Notes: generated by a model from the letters alone, not told the origin. DNA of 41,085 nucleotides from Candidatus Nomurabacteria bacterium (GCA_016199805.1 JACQGC010000010.1:1-41085), one strand, 5' to 3'; positions 7,683-17,732 are shown, numbered from the stretch's first letter. Made by a program: numbers and translations.

Positions 7683-9149
7683 ATGTCTTCCATTGATGAA
7701 ATTAGAGATGCCAGAATAAATAAACTCAAACTCTTAAAAGATAAGGGGATGAATCCTTATCCGGCAGAGTCCAGAAAAGAACTAAGTTTAAGTGAGGTAG
7801 TTTCGGGTTTTGAAAGTTTGGAAGCAAACAAAGAAATAAAATGGATAGCCGGACGAATAATGTCTATTCGCGGCCAAGGCGCTATTATTTTCATTACCTT
7901 AAATGACGGCACTGGGGCCTTTCAGGGCTTGCTGAAAAAAGACGTATTGGGTGACGAGAAATTTGATTTTTGGAATACTGTCGTAGATATTGGAGACTTT
8001 GTGGAAATGCAGGGCAGTTTCTTTACGACTAAAAGAGGCGAAAAAACTCTGGAAGCCAAAGATTGGGGGATGCTGACCAAGAGTTTGCGACCCTTGCCGG
8101 AGAAATGGCACGGGCTCACCGACGTGGAAGAGAGGTTCCGAAAAAGATATTTGGATATTTTAATGGACGGCGAGATAAAAGAGCTTTTGGAAAAGAAAAC
8201 CAAGTTTTGGGATACAGTGCGAAGCTTTATGAAAGAAAGAAATTTTCTGGAAGTGGAAACACCGACTCTGGAGGTGACGACCGGCGGCGCCGAAGCCACA
8301 CCTTTTAAAACATACAACGAAGATTTTAAACTTCCGCTTTTTATGCGTATCTCAATAGGTGAGCTCTGGCAAAAGAGATTGATGGCGGCGGGTTTTTCTA
8401 AGACTTTTGAAATAGGCCGGGCCTACCGAAACGAAGGCTCGGATGCGAACCACCTGCAGGAATTTACCAATATGGAGTTTTATTGGTCTTATGCTTCCTA
8501 CAAAGACGGGATGAAATTGGTGGAAGAGCTTTATAAAAAAATTGCGCAAGATGTTTTCGGAACTTTACATTTTGAAACTCGCGGGCACAAGTTTGACCTC
8601 GGCGGAAAGTGGCCAACGATAGATTATTGTGAGACAGTCAAAAAGGAAACCGGCATAGATATTTTAAATACGACTTACGAAGAGGTGAAAAATAAATTGG
8701 AAAAACTGGAAATAAAATACGATGGCGAGACTATGGAGCGCATGATAGATACCCTCTGGAAATATTGCCGCCGAAAAATTTCCGGTCCGGTGTTTTTGAC
8801 AGGGCATCCAAAGCTCATTTCTCCGCTTTCCAAATCCATGCCGGAAAACGCGGAGCTGACGGAAAGATTCCAAGTAATCATCGCCGGCTCGGAGCTCGGC
8901 AACGGATATTCGGAATTGAATGACCCCATAAATCAAGCTGAGAGATTTGAAAAACAACAAGAACTGGCCAAGGCGGGGGACAAAGAAGCCATGATGCCCG
9001 ACGATGAATTCGTGGAGATGCTGGAGTACGGCATGCCACCGACCTGCGGTTTCGGCCTAGGTGGCGAGATGCTCTTTGCGTTCCTATCAGACAAACCAAT
9101 CCGCGAAACGCAAATGTTTCCACTAATGAAGCCAAAAGGGGTGGAATAA
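7683..9149 (+). CDS. lysS: Lysyl-tRNA synthetase class II
   Basis: RFRKRYLDIL, FLEVETPTL, FEIGRAYRNEG and GFGLGGEM motifs. Confidence 0.97.
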   Translation: MSSIDEIRDARINKLKLLKDKGMNPYPAESRKELSLSEVVSGFESLEANKEIKWIAGRIMSIRGQGAIIFITLNDGTGAFQGLLKKDVLGDEKFDFWNTVVDIGDFVEMQGSFFTTKRGEKTLEAKDWGMLTKSLRPLPEKWHGLTDVEERFRKRYLDILMDGEIKELLEKKTKFWDTVRSFMKERNFLEVETPTLEVTTGGAEATPFKTYNEDFKLPLFMRISIGELWQKRLMAAGFSKTFEIGRAYRNEGSDANHLQEFTNMEFYWSYASYKDGMKLVEELYKKIAQDVFGTLHFETRGHKFDLGGKWPTIDYCETVKKETGIDILNTTYEEVKNKLEKLEIKYDGETMERMIDTLWKYCRRKISGPVFLTGHPKLISPLSKSMPENAELTERFQVIIAGSELGNGYSELNDPINQAERFEKQQELAKAGDKEAMMPDDEFVEMLEYGMPPTCGFGLGGEMLFAFLSDKPIRETQMFPLMKPKGVE

Positions 9150-9155
9150 AAAAGT

Positions 9156-9845
9156 ATGGAAAACAAGAAAAAAACAGTTGCTTTTATAGATGCCGCAAAT
9201 CTCTTCTATGGAGGTAGAGATGCTTTAACTTGGAAAGTTGATTATGAAAGTCTTTCAAAATATTTAAAAGAAAGATATGACGTAGAAATAGTGTATTTCT
9301 TTGGAGGCCTTGAAATATATGGATTTCCATATGATCAAATCACGAACGAGACTCTTCCACTTGAAAATCTTAAAAGTTATCTTAATGGGTTAGTGAAAAA
9401 GAGTCATGAATTAACAAAAAAAGAACGTTTTGCCTTATTGGAACACCCCCTTAAATCTGTAAGCGTAACTCTTTCAAGAATTAAATTCTACCAAAAACTT
9501 GAGAAATTTGGCTACAAATTAAACACCAAGCCCATAAAAACTTACTATAATGGTGATGAGTCACCTCGTAGAAAAAGGAACTGCGATGTTGATATGGCAT
9601 TTTTTATGCTGAAGGACGAGAATCAATTTGAACGTTGTTTGGTGCTTTCGGGGGATGGAGATTTTCTTCCTGTATTAAAATATCTAAGAAGTTGTGGAAA
9701 GGAAGTGTTGGTACTTGCAAGGGGTATAAAAACAGCAAAAGAAATAAAACAATTTGCTGGTGATACGTTTTTGGAATTTGATAACCTACGGGAGTTTTTA
9801 GAGCAAAAAGAAGATATTGGGGATGCAGCTGACGATGGCTCATAA
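9156..9845 (+). CDS. NYN-domain (LabA/PIN-like) putative RNase
   Basis: FIDAANLFYGG, NCDVDMAFFML and CLVLSGDGDFLPVL acidic motifs. Confidence 0.9.
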   Translation: MENKKKTVAFIDAANLFYGGRDALTWKVDYESLSKYLKERYDVEIVYFFGGLEIYGFPYDQITNETLPLENLKSYLNGLVKKSHELTKKERFALLEHPLKSVSVTLSRIKFYQKLEKFGYKLNTKPIKTYYNGDESPRRKRNCDVDMAFFMLKDENQFERCLVLSGDGDFLPVLKYLRSCGKEVLVLARGIKTAKEIKQFAGDTFLEFDNLREFLEQKEDIGDAADDGS

Positions 9846-10042
9846 CGACAAACGGCACCCCTTTTGAAGGATGCCGTCCAAGTCTTGTATGTATAATATA
9901 CACCCAAAACAATGAAAAATCAATTAAATGTGGATAACTTTTAAGTTGTCTAGAAAAGTCTTGTTTTACAATAGTTTATAGTGTAATCACCAAAAATACT
10001 TTTCAAACATTAAAAAAAGTGTATAATTGATTTAATAAAAAC

Positions 10043-10300
10043 ATGCCACCATCAGTCGGAACAGAAGACGAAATATTAAAAAAACTCAATGAAGATGCCG
10101 CGACAAAAGCGAGTGCTCCTTGGATAGCACTAAGGGGTTTTCAAGCATGGCCATTAGCAACAATAACTCCTAATGTTAATTTTGATTTAAACCAAGGAAT
10201 TATTGTAAAAAACTTTGCTAGTATGAAAACAGGAGAAATTAAAACTTTTTTAACTAAACTCTTGAATGTAGAAGGAAGAAATAATTTATACAACAAATGA
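10043..10300 (+). CDS. Hypothetical protein
   Basis: 85-aa ORF overlapping the next ORF by 4 nt (ATGA). Confidence 0.6.
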   Translation: MPPSVGTEDEILKKLNEDAATKASAPWIALRGFQAWPLATITPNVNFDLNQGIIVKNFASMKTGEIKTFLTKLLNVEGRNNLYNK

Positions 10301-10620
10301 CACCCGAAGAATCAAAAAAATTAGAAGAATTACAAGACACATCTAAAACGGTAAAAACTCTTACGGAAAGATTTTCAGATTTAGCGGGCAAGCTTTCTGA
10401 TATAAATGGAATTTTGATTGCAGTAATTGTTGTACTTTTTGTTGGGTTTGCAACAGCCTTTGTTTCAGTGTGGGGTTTAGTACTTGATGCTAATCGTTTT
10501 AAAACAGAAACTTATCAAAATTTAGTAGATAAGGTTAATGACCAAAACTACAGAATTGAGGATTTGAATAAAACAGTAAACTTAGTTTGTAAAACTTGGA
10601 GAAAAGATTGTCCTCAATAA
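10297..10620 (+). CDS. Hypothetical single-pass membrane protein with flanking coiled coils
   Basis: One TM segment ILIAVIVVLFVGFATAFVSVWGLVL; ATGA overlap with the upstream gene. Confidence 0.7.
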   Translation: MTPEESKKLEELQDTSKTVKTLTERFSDLAGKLSDINGILIAVIVVLFVGFATAFVSVWGLVLDANRFKTETYQNLVDKVNDQNYRIEDLNKTVNLVCKTWRKDCPQ

Positions 10621-10646
10621 AACGAAAAAGCTCTGAGCTTTTCGTT
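10621..10646. terminator. Hairpin directly after 10297-10620
   Basis: AACGAAAAAGCTC-T-GAGCTTTTCGTT; nearly perfect with one bulge. Confidence 0.6.
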
Positions 10647-10673
10647 TGAAAAATCTCAGAGACTTTGGATGTT

Positions 10674-10714
10674 GCAGGGGACCATGGAGGTAAGGAGTGG
10701 CCCCCTGCTTTTTT
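10674..10714 (+). terminator. Intrinsic terminator, plus strand
   Basis: GCAGGGGACC...GGCCCCCTGC followed by TTTTTT. Confidence 0.7.
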
Positions 10715-10922
10715 GCCCGTTTGCCGTGGGCTATGTTGGACGCGCCGACTACACAAGTGTAGTATTCAGACTGCACCGATGCACGTGGACCATGGGGAAT
10801 ACCTCGCTTCAAGGAAAGCATAATACTTTATATTTTTTTTGCAAGTGGTTGCCTAAAACGCACAAGTCCAAAGAACCGAAATTCTTGGGACGTTTTTTTT
10901 GGCTTGCGCTGATTGTATTTAG

Positions 10923-10991
10923 GGGAGTCCCCGCGGTACAGACTATAGGAGCAACGAAGCACTCCATTTTTCGGGTCTGCGGGGGACTCCC
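10923..10991. other. Long hairpin in a noncoding region
   Basis: GGGAGTCCCCGC / GCGGGGGACTCCC with inner CAGAC/GTCTG and GGAG/CTCC pairs. Confidence 0.6.
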
Positions 10992-11159
10992 TCCCTTCCT
11001 ATTACAAAAAAGAACTACGACACCCGAAGAGAACCCTTTAGGGTTATGCCTGCCCACGCTTAAGCGCAAACACCCCTAGCCTTCGAGGCAGATTCTCTCC
11101 GGTAATTTCATTATAAACCTACAGCCAAAAACTACTAAAAAGTTATCCACAGGCGGGGC

Positions 11160-11188
11160 TTGGTGTTATTTTGTGTATGTAATACAAT
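11160..11188 (+). promoter_or_regulatory. Putative mraZ promoter
   Basis: TTGGTG (11160-11165), 17-nt spacer, TACAAT (11183-11188). Confidence 0.5.
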
Positions 11189-11196
11189 GTATACGA

Positions 11197-11216
11197 AGTG
11201 GGAAAAAGTGGGAAAT
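11197..11216 (+). promoter_or_regulatory. MraZ-box-like tandem repeat
   Basis: AAGTGGGAAA twice in tandem (10-bp period), matching the TGGGN-N5-TGGGN pattern described for MraZ sites. Confidence 0.7.
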
Positions 11217-11254
11217 CTGTTAATAACCCTTTTTTCCAAAAAATATAAAAATTT

Positions 11255-11698
11255 ATGTTGATTGGAGAATACATACACACAATAGATGAAAAGAGCCGCG
11301 TTTCCATGCCGGCGAAATTCCGCGCAGAGCTCGGTAAAAAAATTATCATCACTCCCGGTCTCGGTCAATGTTTATTTATTTTTACAATCAAAGAATGGGA
11401 AAAAGTTTCAAAAAAACTTTCTTCTTCGGACACAGACCTTTCATTTTTAAAAGCGGACCAAAGAAATTTCAACAGGTATATGTTCGGAAGAGCGGCGGAA
11501 GTGGAATTGGACAGTATCGGCAGAGTTTTAATTCCTGAATTTCTGAAAGAAAGAATCGGCTTGAAAAATTCGGCAGCGATAGTGGGAGTGAGGGACCGAG
11601 TGGAAGTGTGGAACGACAAGACTTGGCTCGCCAACCAAAAAGAAATAGAAAAGCAGGCGGAAGCATTAGCAGAGAAAATCGGAAACGACGCGAAATAA
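11255..11698 (+). CDS. mraZ: Transcriptional regulator MraZ
   Basis: MLIGEYIHTIDEKSRVSMPAKFR; RAAEVELDSIGRVLIPEFL. Confidence 0.97.
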   Translation: MLIGEYIHTIDEKSRVSMPAKFRAELGKKIIITPGLGQCLFIFTIKEWEKVSKKLSSSDTDLSFLKADQRNFNRYMFGRAAEVELDSIGRVLIPEFLKERIGLKNSAAIVGVRDRVEVWNDKTWLANQKEIEKQAEALAEKIGNDAK

Positions 11699-11699
11699 T

Positions 11700-12590
11700 A
11701 TGGAAAGCGTACATCGGACAGTTCTTTTAAACGAAACAATAGAAGGTTTGCTTGCCCCGAAGAAAGCGGGGAATGAGAACCTCTTGGTTTTAGATTGCAC
11801 TTTTGGAGGGGGAGGGCACAGCGCAGAGATATTACGAAAATACCCAAATGTGAAAATCATTGCCATAGACCAAGACAAGTCAGCTTGGGAAAAAGCGAAA
11901 AGTAAATTTAAAGGTTTGGAAAACAGAGTTACTTTTTTAAACAAGAATTTCAAAGATATAGATGAAAAAGAAGTAGATGGAATTATCTTTGACTTAGGTT
12001 TGAGTTCCGACCAGCTAGAGAATTCCGGACGAGGATTTTCCTTTATGAAAGATGAGCCTTTGCTCATGACCATGAAAGAAAATCCTCGGCCAGAAGATGT
12101 CACCGCTTACGACATAGTAAATACCTGGAGTGAAGAAAATCTGGCCGACATTATTTACGGGTACGGCGAGGAAAGGTTTAGTAGGAGAATAGCCAAGGGC
12201 ATAGTGGACGCCAGGCAAAAATCGGAGATAAAGACGACTTTTGAACTGGTAAAGATAATCGGTGAGTCGGTGCCAGCAGTATACAGGAGGGGGAGATTGC
12301 ACCCGGCCACCAGAACGTTTCAGGCCTTACGGATAGCGGTAAATGACGAGCTCGGGGTTTTGCAGACAGGTTTGGAAAAAGGGTTTGAGGCATTGAAAAC
12401 GGGTGGCAGAATGTCGACAATAAGTTTCCATAGTTTGGAAGACAGGATAGTGAAAAGATTTTATCAAAATAAAAACAAAGAAGGAAAAGCAAAATTAATA
12501 AATAAGAAACCGATATTGGCGGGAGACGAAGAGTTGAGGACAAATCCCAGAGCCAGGAGCGCAAAGTTGAGAGTTTTAGAAAAAATATAA
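11700..12590 (+). CDS. rsmH: 16S rRNA m4C1402 methyltransferase
   Basis: DCTFGGGGHSAEIL, IIFDLGLSSDQL and STISFHSLEDRIVKRF. Confidence 0.97.
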   Translation: MESVHRTVLLNETIEGLLAPKKAGNENLLVLDCTFGGGGHSAEILRKYPNVKIIAIDQDKSAWEKAKSKFKGLENRVTFLNKNFKDIDEKEVDGIIFDLGLSSDQLENSGRGFSFMKDEPLLMTMKENPRPEDVTAYDIVNTWSEENLADIIYGYGEERFSRRIAKGIVDARQKSEIKTTFELVKIIGESVPAVYRRGRLHPATRTFQALRIAVNDELGVLQTGLEKGFEALKTGGRMSTISFHSLEDRIVKRFYQNKNKEGKAKLINKKPILAGDEELRTNPRARSAKLRVLEKI

Positions 12591-12597
12591 AAAACAC

Positions 12598-12954
12598 ATG
12601 AGACAAGCAACCATACAACTAAAAACCCACATCCAAAACGTAAATATTATGAACAATAATATTGAAGTGAACCGAGTTATTTTAAACACCCTCCTGTCGA
12701 CGTTTGGGTTATTGGCTCTCTTGTATGTGCTGATTATGGGGAACATGGTGGTAAATATCGTCGAAAGAAAAGCCTTGGAAAAAGAAGTACTCACGACTTC
12801 AAACGAAGTCGGACAACTCGAGCTCTCATATTTGTCCGTGTCGGGTAGTGTAGATATGGCTCTATCGTCCTCGATGGGTTTCAAGGAAACAAAGGCAACT
12901 TTTGCAACCCGAAAATCCCTTGGTAGCTTAAAACTCGCCAATAATGAAATCTAG
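12598..12954 (+). CDS. FtsL-like division protein
   Basis: Position between rsmH and ftsI; single TM plus a short periplasmic region. Confidence 0.6.
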   Translation: MRQATIQLKTHIQNVNIMNNNIEVNRVILNTLLSTFGLLALLYVLIMGNMVVNIVERKALEKEVLTTSNEVGQLELSYLSVSGSVDMALSSSMGFKETKATFATRKSLGSLKLANNEI

Positions 12955-14650
12955 TTTTTTAACCAGATCCAGAATAACTCTTTTTTTTATTATAATTTTT
13001 GCCGCAATACTTGTGACCAAGCTTTTTTACGTGCAAGTCGTGCATAGCAAAGATTACGAGACAGCAGCCGAGCATCAATATGCCACACCTTCCAGTAACA
13101 TTTATGAACGTGGCACGGTTTATTTTAAAACCAAAGACGGGAACCTTGTCTCCGCTGCGACGCAGACTTCCGGTTACAAAGTCGCCATAAATGCTACCAA
13201 GATAGTAAACAGTGAATCCACCTATCAGAAATTATCAAAAATTACGTCCATCAACCGGGACGACTTCATAACAAAGTCGGAACAAAAACTGGACCCTTAT
13301 GAGGAGATAGCGCATCATCTTTCCAAAGAACAAGCCGATGCGATTTCCGCGCTAAAACTTCCGGGTATAAGTATTTTTAAAGAAAAATGGCGTTTTTATC
13401 CGGGTGGAGATTTGGCGGCGCATACGCTCGGGTTTGTGGGGTTCAAGGGCGACATTCTCGGTGGGCGCTATGGGCTGGAAAGACAATACGAGACAACGCT
13501 AGCCAGGAATACAGACAATCCTTATGTGAATTTTTTCGCGGAAGTTTTTTCCAATATCCAAAAAACTTTATTTAAAAACGATACCCCTGAAGGAGACGTA
13601 GTGACGACCATCGAACCCCAAGTGGAAACATTTTTAGAAAAAAAGTTATCAGAGGTGAAAGATAAATATCAAGTTGATTCTATCGGGGGGGTAATCATGA
13701 ATCCTGCCGACGGATCCATCTATGCCATGGGGGCGATGCCGACCTTTGACCCGAATAATTTTTCGGAGGTGCAGGATGCTTCTGTCTTTGCCAATCCATT
13801 GGTGGAGCATGTGCTCGAATTTGGGTCGGTGGTCAAGCCGCTGGTGATGGCCTCCGCTCTAAACCAAGGAGTGGTGACTGCCAAGACGACTTACAATGAC
13901 AAAGGTGAAGTGACGATTGAAAAGCACCAAATTTTCAACTTCGATAAAAAGGGCCGTGGTCCGGGCACGACTATGCAGGATGTCTTGAACCAATCACTCA
14001 ACACGGGAATGGTTTTTGTCGAAGAACAGCTGGGCAGAATAAATTTGCGTAATTATTTGCTTTCTTTTGGCATTAAAGATAAAACCGGGATTGATTTACC
14101 GAATGAAACTTCCGGACTCGTTTCCAACATCTTGACCAGTCCGCGCGAGATAGAGTATGCCAATGCAGCTTTCGGGCAGGGTATTGCGCTCACGCCGATA
14201 GAACTCACCCGAGCGCTCGGCTCACTTGCAAACGGAGGAAATTTGGTTGTGCCGCATATTGCCGAAGAAATAAAATACGATAATGGCACCACAAAGAAAA
14301 TGATATATCCGACCACTCCCACAAAAATAACCAAAGCTTCGGCGGATGAGATAACCCGGATGATGGTGACGGTGATGGATAAAGGACTCAAGATGGGGCT
14401 GGAGCATTTCTCTGTGGCCGTGAAAACGGGTACGGCGCAAGTTGCGGATAATACCACCGGAGGTTATTATACTGACAGGCATACGCATTCTTTTGTGGGA
14501 TTTTTCCCGGCCTACAATCCGAAGTTTATAGTTTTTCTTTATGCGGTGAATCCGAAAGGGGTGGCTTATGCCGCGACGACGTGGACACAGCCATTTCTAG
14601 ACATCACGAAGTTTTTGTTGAATTATTATAATATTCCACCGGACCGATGA
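12944..14650 (+). CDS. ftsI: Peptidoglycan transpeptidase (FtsI/PBP2-like)
   Basis: N-terminal TM, PBP dimerisation domain, EFGSVVKPLVMA (SxxK), SLNTG (SxN), VKTGTAQV (KTG). Confidence 0.93.
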   Translation: MKSSFLTRSRITLFFIIIFAAILVTKLFYVQVVHSKDYETAAEHQYATPSSNIYERGTVYFKTKDGNLVSAATQTSGYKVAINATKIVNSESTYQKLSKITSINRDDFITKSEQKLDPYEEIAHHLSKEQADAISALKLPGISIFKEKWRFYPGGDLAAHTLGFVGFKGDILGGRYGLERQYETTLARNTDNPYVNFFAEVFSNIQKTLFKNDTPEGDVVTTIEPQVETFLEKKLSEVKDKYQVDSIGGVIMNPADGSIYAMGAMPTFDPNNFSEVQDASVFANPLVEHVLEFGSVVKPLVMASALNQGVVTAKTTYNDKGEVTIEKHQIFNFDKKGRGPGTTMQDVLNQSLNTGMVFVEEQLGRINLRNYLLSFGIKDKTGIDLPNETSGLVSNILTSPREIEYANAAFGQGIALTPIELTRALGSLANGGNLVVPHIAEEIKYDNGTTKKMIYPTTPTKITKASADEITRMMVTVMDKGLKMGLEHFSVAVKTGTAQVADNTTGGYYTDRHTHSFVGFFPAYNPKFIVFLYAVNPKGVAYAATTWTQPFLDITKFLLNYYNIPPDR

Positions 14651-14662
14651 CCTCACCCCTGA

Positions 14663-14687
14663 CCCCTCTCCTTGTAAAGGAGAGGGG
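14663..14687. repeat. Short palindromic GC-rich repeat
   Basis: CCCCTCTCC-TTGTAAA-GGAGAGGGG preceded by CCTCACCCCTGA. Confidence 0.7.
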
Positions 14688-14708
14688 AAGAATAAAAAAA
14701 TCAAACTC

Positions 14709-16001
14709 ATGAAGACCAATTTCAAAAAAATAATAGCTTACATTTTAAAAAAGGAATCACAACTTGTACTCCGCAAATACAAGCCGAAGGTTATCGCCAT
14801 TACCGGCAGCGTCGGCAAGACTTCCACAAAGGATGCGGTGTATGCGGTATTTTCCAAGGTAGCCTATGTTCGCAAAAGTGAAAAAAGTTTTAACAGCGAG
14901 ATAGGTTTGCCGCTTACTATTTTGGGGTGCCCAAACGGGTGGAGTAACCCGTTTTCCTGGTTTTTGAATATCTGGAAAGGTCTTTGGCTTTTCGTCTGGC
15001 CTCACAAATATCCGGCTTGGCTGGTGCTCGAAGTCGGCATCGGCAAGCCGGGTGATATGTACGATGTCGCAAGTTGGCTCAAAACCGATGCGGTAATCAT
15101 GACGGCTATCGGGGAAACCCCGGTGCACATCGAATTTTTCAATTCGCGTAAACACTTAGTGGAGGAAAAAAGCCAACTCTTGAAAACTTTGAAGAAAGAC
15201 GGGGTGCTCATATTAAATGCCGATGACGAAACCGTGCTCGACATGAAGACAGCTACTAAAAATATCGTATTTACGTACGGCTTCAAAGAAGGCGCAAATA
15301 TTTTGGGTTCCGGCGATTCTATTTCTTATGGCGCTTCCGGACCGGAGGGTATAATTTTCAGAGTCGATGTGGAGGGCAAAAGCTTGCCAGTAGTTATCGA
15401 CGGGGTGTTTGGTCGGAATCATGTGTATGCATCACTCGCGGCTCTGGCCATGGCTTACTCTTTAAAACTCAACATGCTCGATGCTGTGCATGCCCTGAAA
15501 AATTATGATGTTCCTCCCGGCAGGATGCGACTTTTGAAAGGTATAAACGAAACACTCATCATTGACGACACTTACAACTCTTCGCCTTTTGCCTGCGAAT
15601 TTGCGCTGAAAACTCTGGGCGAGGTGAAAACCTCCGGACGGAAGATTGCAATTTTGGGCGATATGTTGGAACTCGGCAAGCACACCGGCGAGGCGCATAA
15701 GAATATCGGTAAAATTGCCAAAGATAATTGCGATGTACTCATGGTGGTGGGCCCTAGGGCGCAAGCTATAAAAGAAGGCGCAGTGGAAGCGGGCATGCCG
15801 CCGGAGAAAATTTTCGAAGCTGCGGATTCGGGGGAAGTCGGAGGTTTTATGAAAACTTTTGCGCAAAAAGACGACTTGGTTTTAATAAAAGGTTCGCAGG
15901 GCATGCGCATGGAAAGGGTAGTGTCCGCGATTCTCCTCGATCAAAAAAATAAAGAAAAATTACTTGTCCGCCAAGACTCCGAGTGGCTGAAAAAGAAGTA
16001 A
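14709..16001 (+). CDS. murF: Mur ligase family protein (MurF-like)
   Basis: ITGSVGKTSTKDAV P-loop, LVLEVGIGKPGDM, IIDDTYNSSPFA. Confidence 0.9.
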   Translation: MKTNFKKIIAYILKKESQLVLRKYKPKVIAITGSVGKTSTKDAVYAVFSKVAYVRKSEKSFNSEIGLPLTILGCPNGWSNPFSWFLNIWKGLWLFVWPHKYPAWLVLEVGIGKPGDMYDVASWLKTDAVIMTAIGETPVHIEFFNSRKHLVEEKSQLLKTLKKDGVLILNADDETVLDMKTATKNIVFTYGFKEGANILGSGDSISYGASGPEGIIFRVDVEGKSLPVVIDGVFGRNHVYASLAALAMAYSLKLNMLDAVHALKNYDVPPGRMRLLKGINETLIIDDTYNSSPFACEFALKTLGEVKTSGRKIAILGDMLELGKHTGEAHKNIGKIAKDNCDVLMVVGPRAQAIKEGAVEAGMPPEKIFEAADSGEVGGFMKTFAQKDDLVLIKGSQGMRMERVVSAILLDQKNKEKLLVRQDSEWLKKK

Positions 16002-16052
16002 GGCATAAGTTCTTCACAATTCCTTCATAACTCTGTTATACTATTAACACGT

Positions 16053-16724
16053 ATGAGAATTTTAATTATAGAGGATCAGGAAAAACTAGCCGAATCGATT
16101 AAAAAAGGCCTAGAAAACTTGGGTTATGCAGTGGACGCTGTCCATGACGGCGTGAAAGGACTTCGCCGGATAGAAGCCAGCCCGGAGAATTTCGATTTGA
16201 TAATTTTGGATATAATGTTGCCGGAGCTAGACGGGCTCTCTCTCTGCAAAAAAATACGCAGCCAAGGTATCATGACCCCGGTGTTGATGCTGACCGCCAA
16301 AGACACTCTGGAAAATAAAGTGGACGGTCTCGATGTCGGCGCGGATGATTACCTGGTGAAGCCATTTGAGTTTACCGAACTTACGGCCAGGATTCGCGCG
16401 CTCTTGAGACGGCCAAAGAAAGTTTTGGAAACGGAGCTCGAAGGCGCGGGAATAAAGCTAAACACCGTGGAGCATACGGTAGAGAAAAAGGGCAAGCCTA
16501 TAAAACTGACCGTAAAAGAATTCGCCATGCTGGAGTTTTTCTTAAGGCATAAAAACCAGGTCTTGAGCCGGGATAAAATCATTGCCCATATTTGGGATTT
16601 CAGTTATGATACATTTAGTAACATCGTGGATGTGAATATTAGGAATATAAGAAAGAAACTACAAAGCAAAAATGAAAACATCCTTGAAACAATTTACGGA
16701 GTGGGCTACAGATTCAACGCGTAG
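16053..16724 (+). CDS. OmpR-family response regulator
   Basis: Receiver domain LIILDIMLPELDG plus winged-helix C-terminus. Confidence 0.95.
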   Translation: MRILIIEDQEKLAESIKKGLENLGYAVDAVHDGVKGLRRIEASPENFDLIILDIMLPELDGLSLCKKIRSQGIMTPVLMLTAKDTLENKVDGLDVGADDYLVKPFEFTELTARIRALLRRPKKVLETELEGAGIKLNTVEHTVEKKGKPIKLTVKEFAMLEFFLRHKNQVLSRDKIIAHIWDFSYDTFSNIVDVNIRNIRKKLQSKNENILETIYGVGYRFNA

Positions 16725-17691
16725 TTTGAAGGATAATCTGTTTCAAAGCGCGAGACTAAAACTAACCGGGTACTACATCGTAATAATGTTTATAATTCTG
16801 GCTATATTCAGTAGTGTTTTGATATACACCATTGACTCGAGATTGAAACAAGATTTGAACGGCCGGGTGACGGTGCGCAATGTGGATGGTACTACTGTCG
16901 ACGTGGATGAAATAGTGGAGGTTTTGGTCTACTATATCGACGGTATATTGATTTTAATTATTACTTTTTTGAGCTATTTTTTGGCGGGCAAAACCTTGAA
17001 ACCTATCGAGGAAAATTTTGACGACCAGAAAAAATTTTATGCGGATATCTCTCATGACCTGCGCACACCCATAGCCATCATCGCCACAGAATCGGAAGTT
17101 GCTCTGCAGAATACCTCCAACGATGAAAAAGAATTGAGAAAAATAATAGTAAGCAATCTGGAAGAAGCCAGAAAGATGTCCAAACTGGTGAGCGACATGC
17201 TGGTGATTTCGAGAGATGGCCGAAAAAGTATAACCAATAAATTTACTGTGGTGGATTTGTATGCTTTTGTGCAAAGAATAATGTCCAAAATGGAAGCGCA
17301 GGCGAAGAAAAAGGGACTTAAGTTGGTATTGGGTGAAAGCAAAAAGACACCAGTAAAGATTTATGTCACTGACTTTGAAAGAGTTATCATGAATATTCTG
17401 CAAAATGCCATAAATTATACCGAAGTCGGCAGTATCCGCGTCTATGTGACCAGCGACGATAAAAACGCGCATGTCCTCATATCGGACACCGGCGTGGGAA
17501 TAAAAGAAGAAGACCTGCCTTTTGTTTGTGATAGATTTTACAAAGCGGAACATTCGAGGGGTGACGATGGGGGATTTGGACTGGGGCTTTCTATCTCCAA
17601 ACAAATTATCGAGCAGCATAACGGCAGTATAAATATTGAAAGTGAATTGAATGTGGGCACGACCATCGTCATAACTATTCCAAAGAATTAA
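16672..17691 (+). CDS. Sensor histidine kinase
   Basis: ISHDLRTPIAI H-box, LQNAINYT N-box, GFGLGLSI G-box. Overlaps the regulator by 53 nt. Confidence 0.93.
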   Translation: MKTSLKQFTEWATDSTRSLKDNLFQSARLKLTGYYIVIMFIILAIFSSVLIYTIDSRLKQDLNGRVTVRNVDGTTVDVDEIVEVLVYYIDGILILIITFLSYFLAGKTLKPIEENFDDQKKFYADISHDLRTPIAIIATESEVALQNTSNDEKELRKIIVSNLEEARKMSKLVSDMLVISRDGRKSITNKFTVVDLYAFVQRIMSKMEAQAKKKGLKLVLGESKKTPVKIYVTDFERVIMNILQNAINYTEVGSIRVYVTSDDKNAHVLISDTGVGIKEEDLPFVCDRFYKAEHSRGDDGGFGLGLSISKQIIEQHNGSINIESELNVGTTIVITIPKN

Positions 17692-17703
17692 AACAACAAA
17701 TAA

Positions 17704-17732
17704 AAAAACCACTCTCATAAAGTGGTTTTTTT
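17704..17732. terminator. Terminator between the histidine kinase and the b5 gene
   Basis: AAAAACCACT-ctcataa-AGTGGTTTTTTT. Confidence 0.85.

Noticed and set aside
10669-11079. 136-aa plus ORF in the hairpin-rich region
   Set aside because: No RBS or domain; starts within a terminator and runs through strong palindromes.
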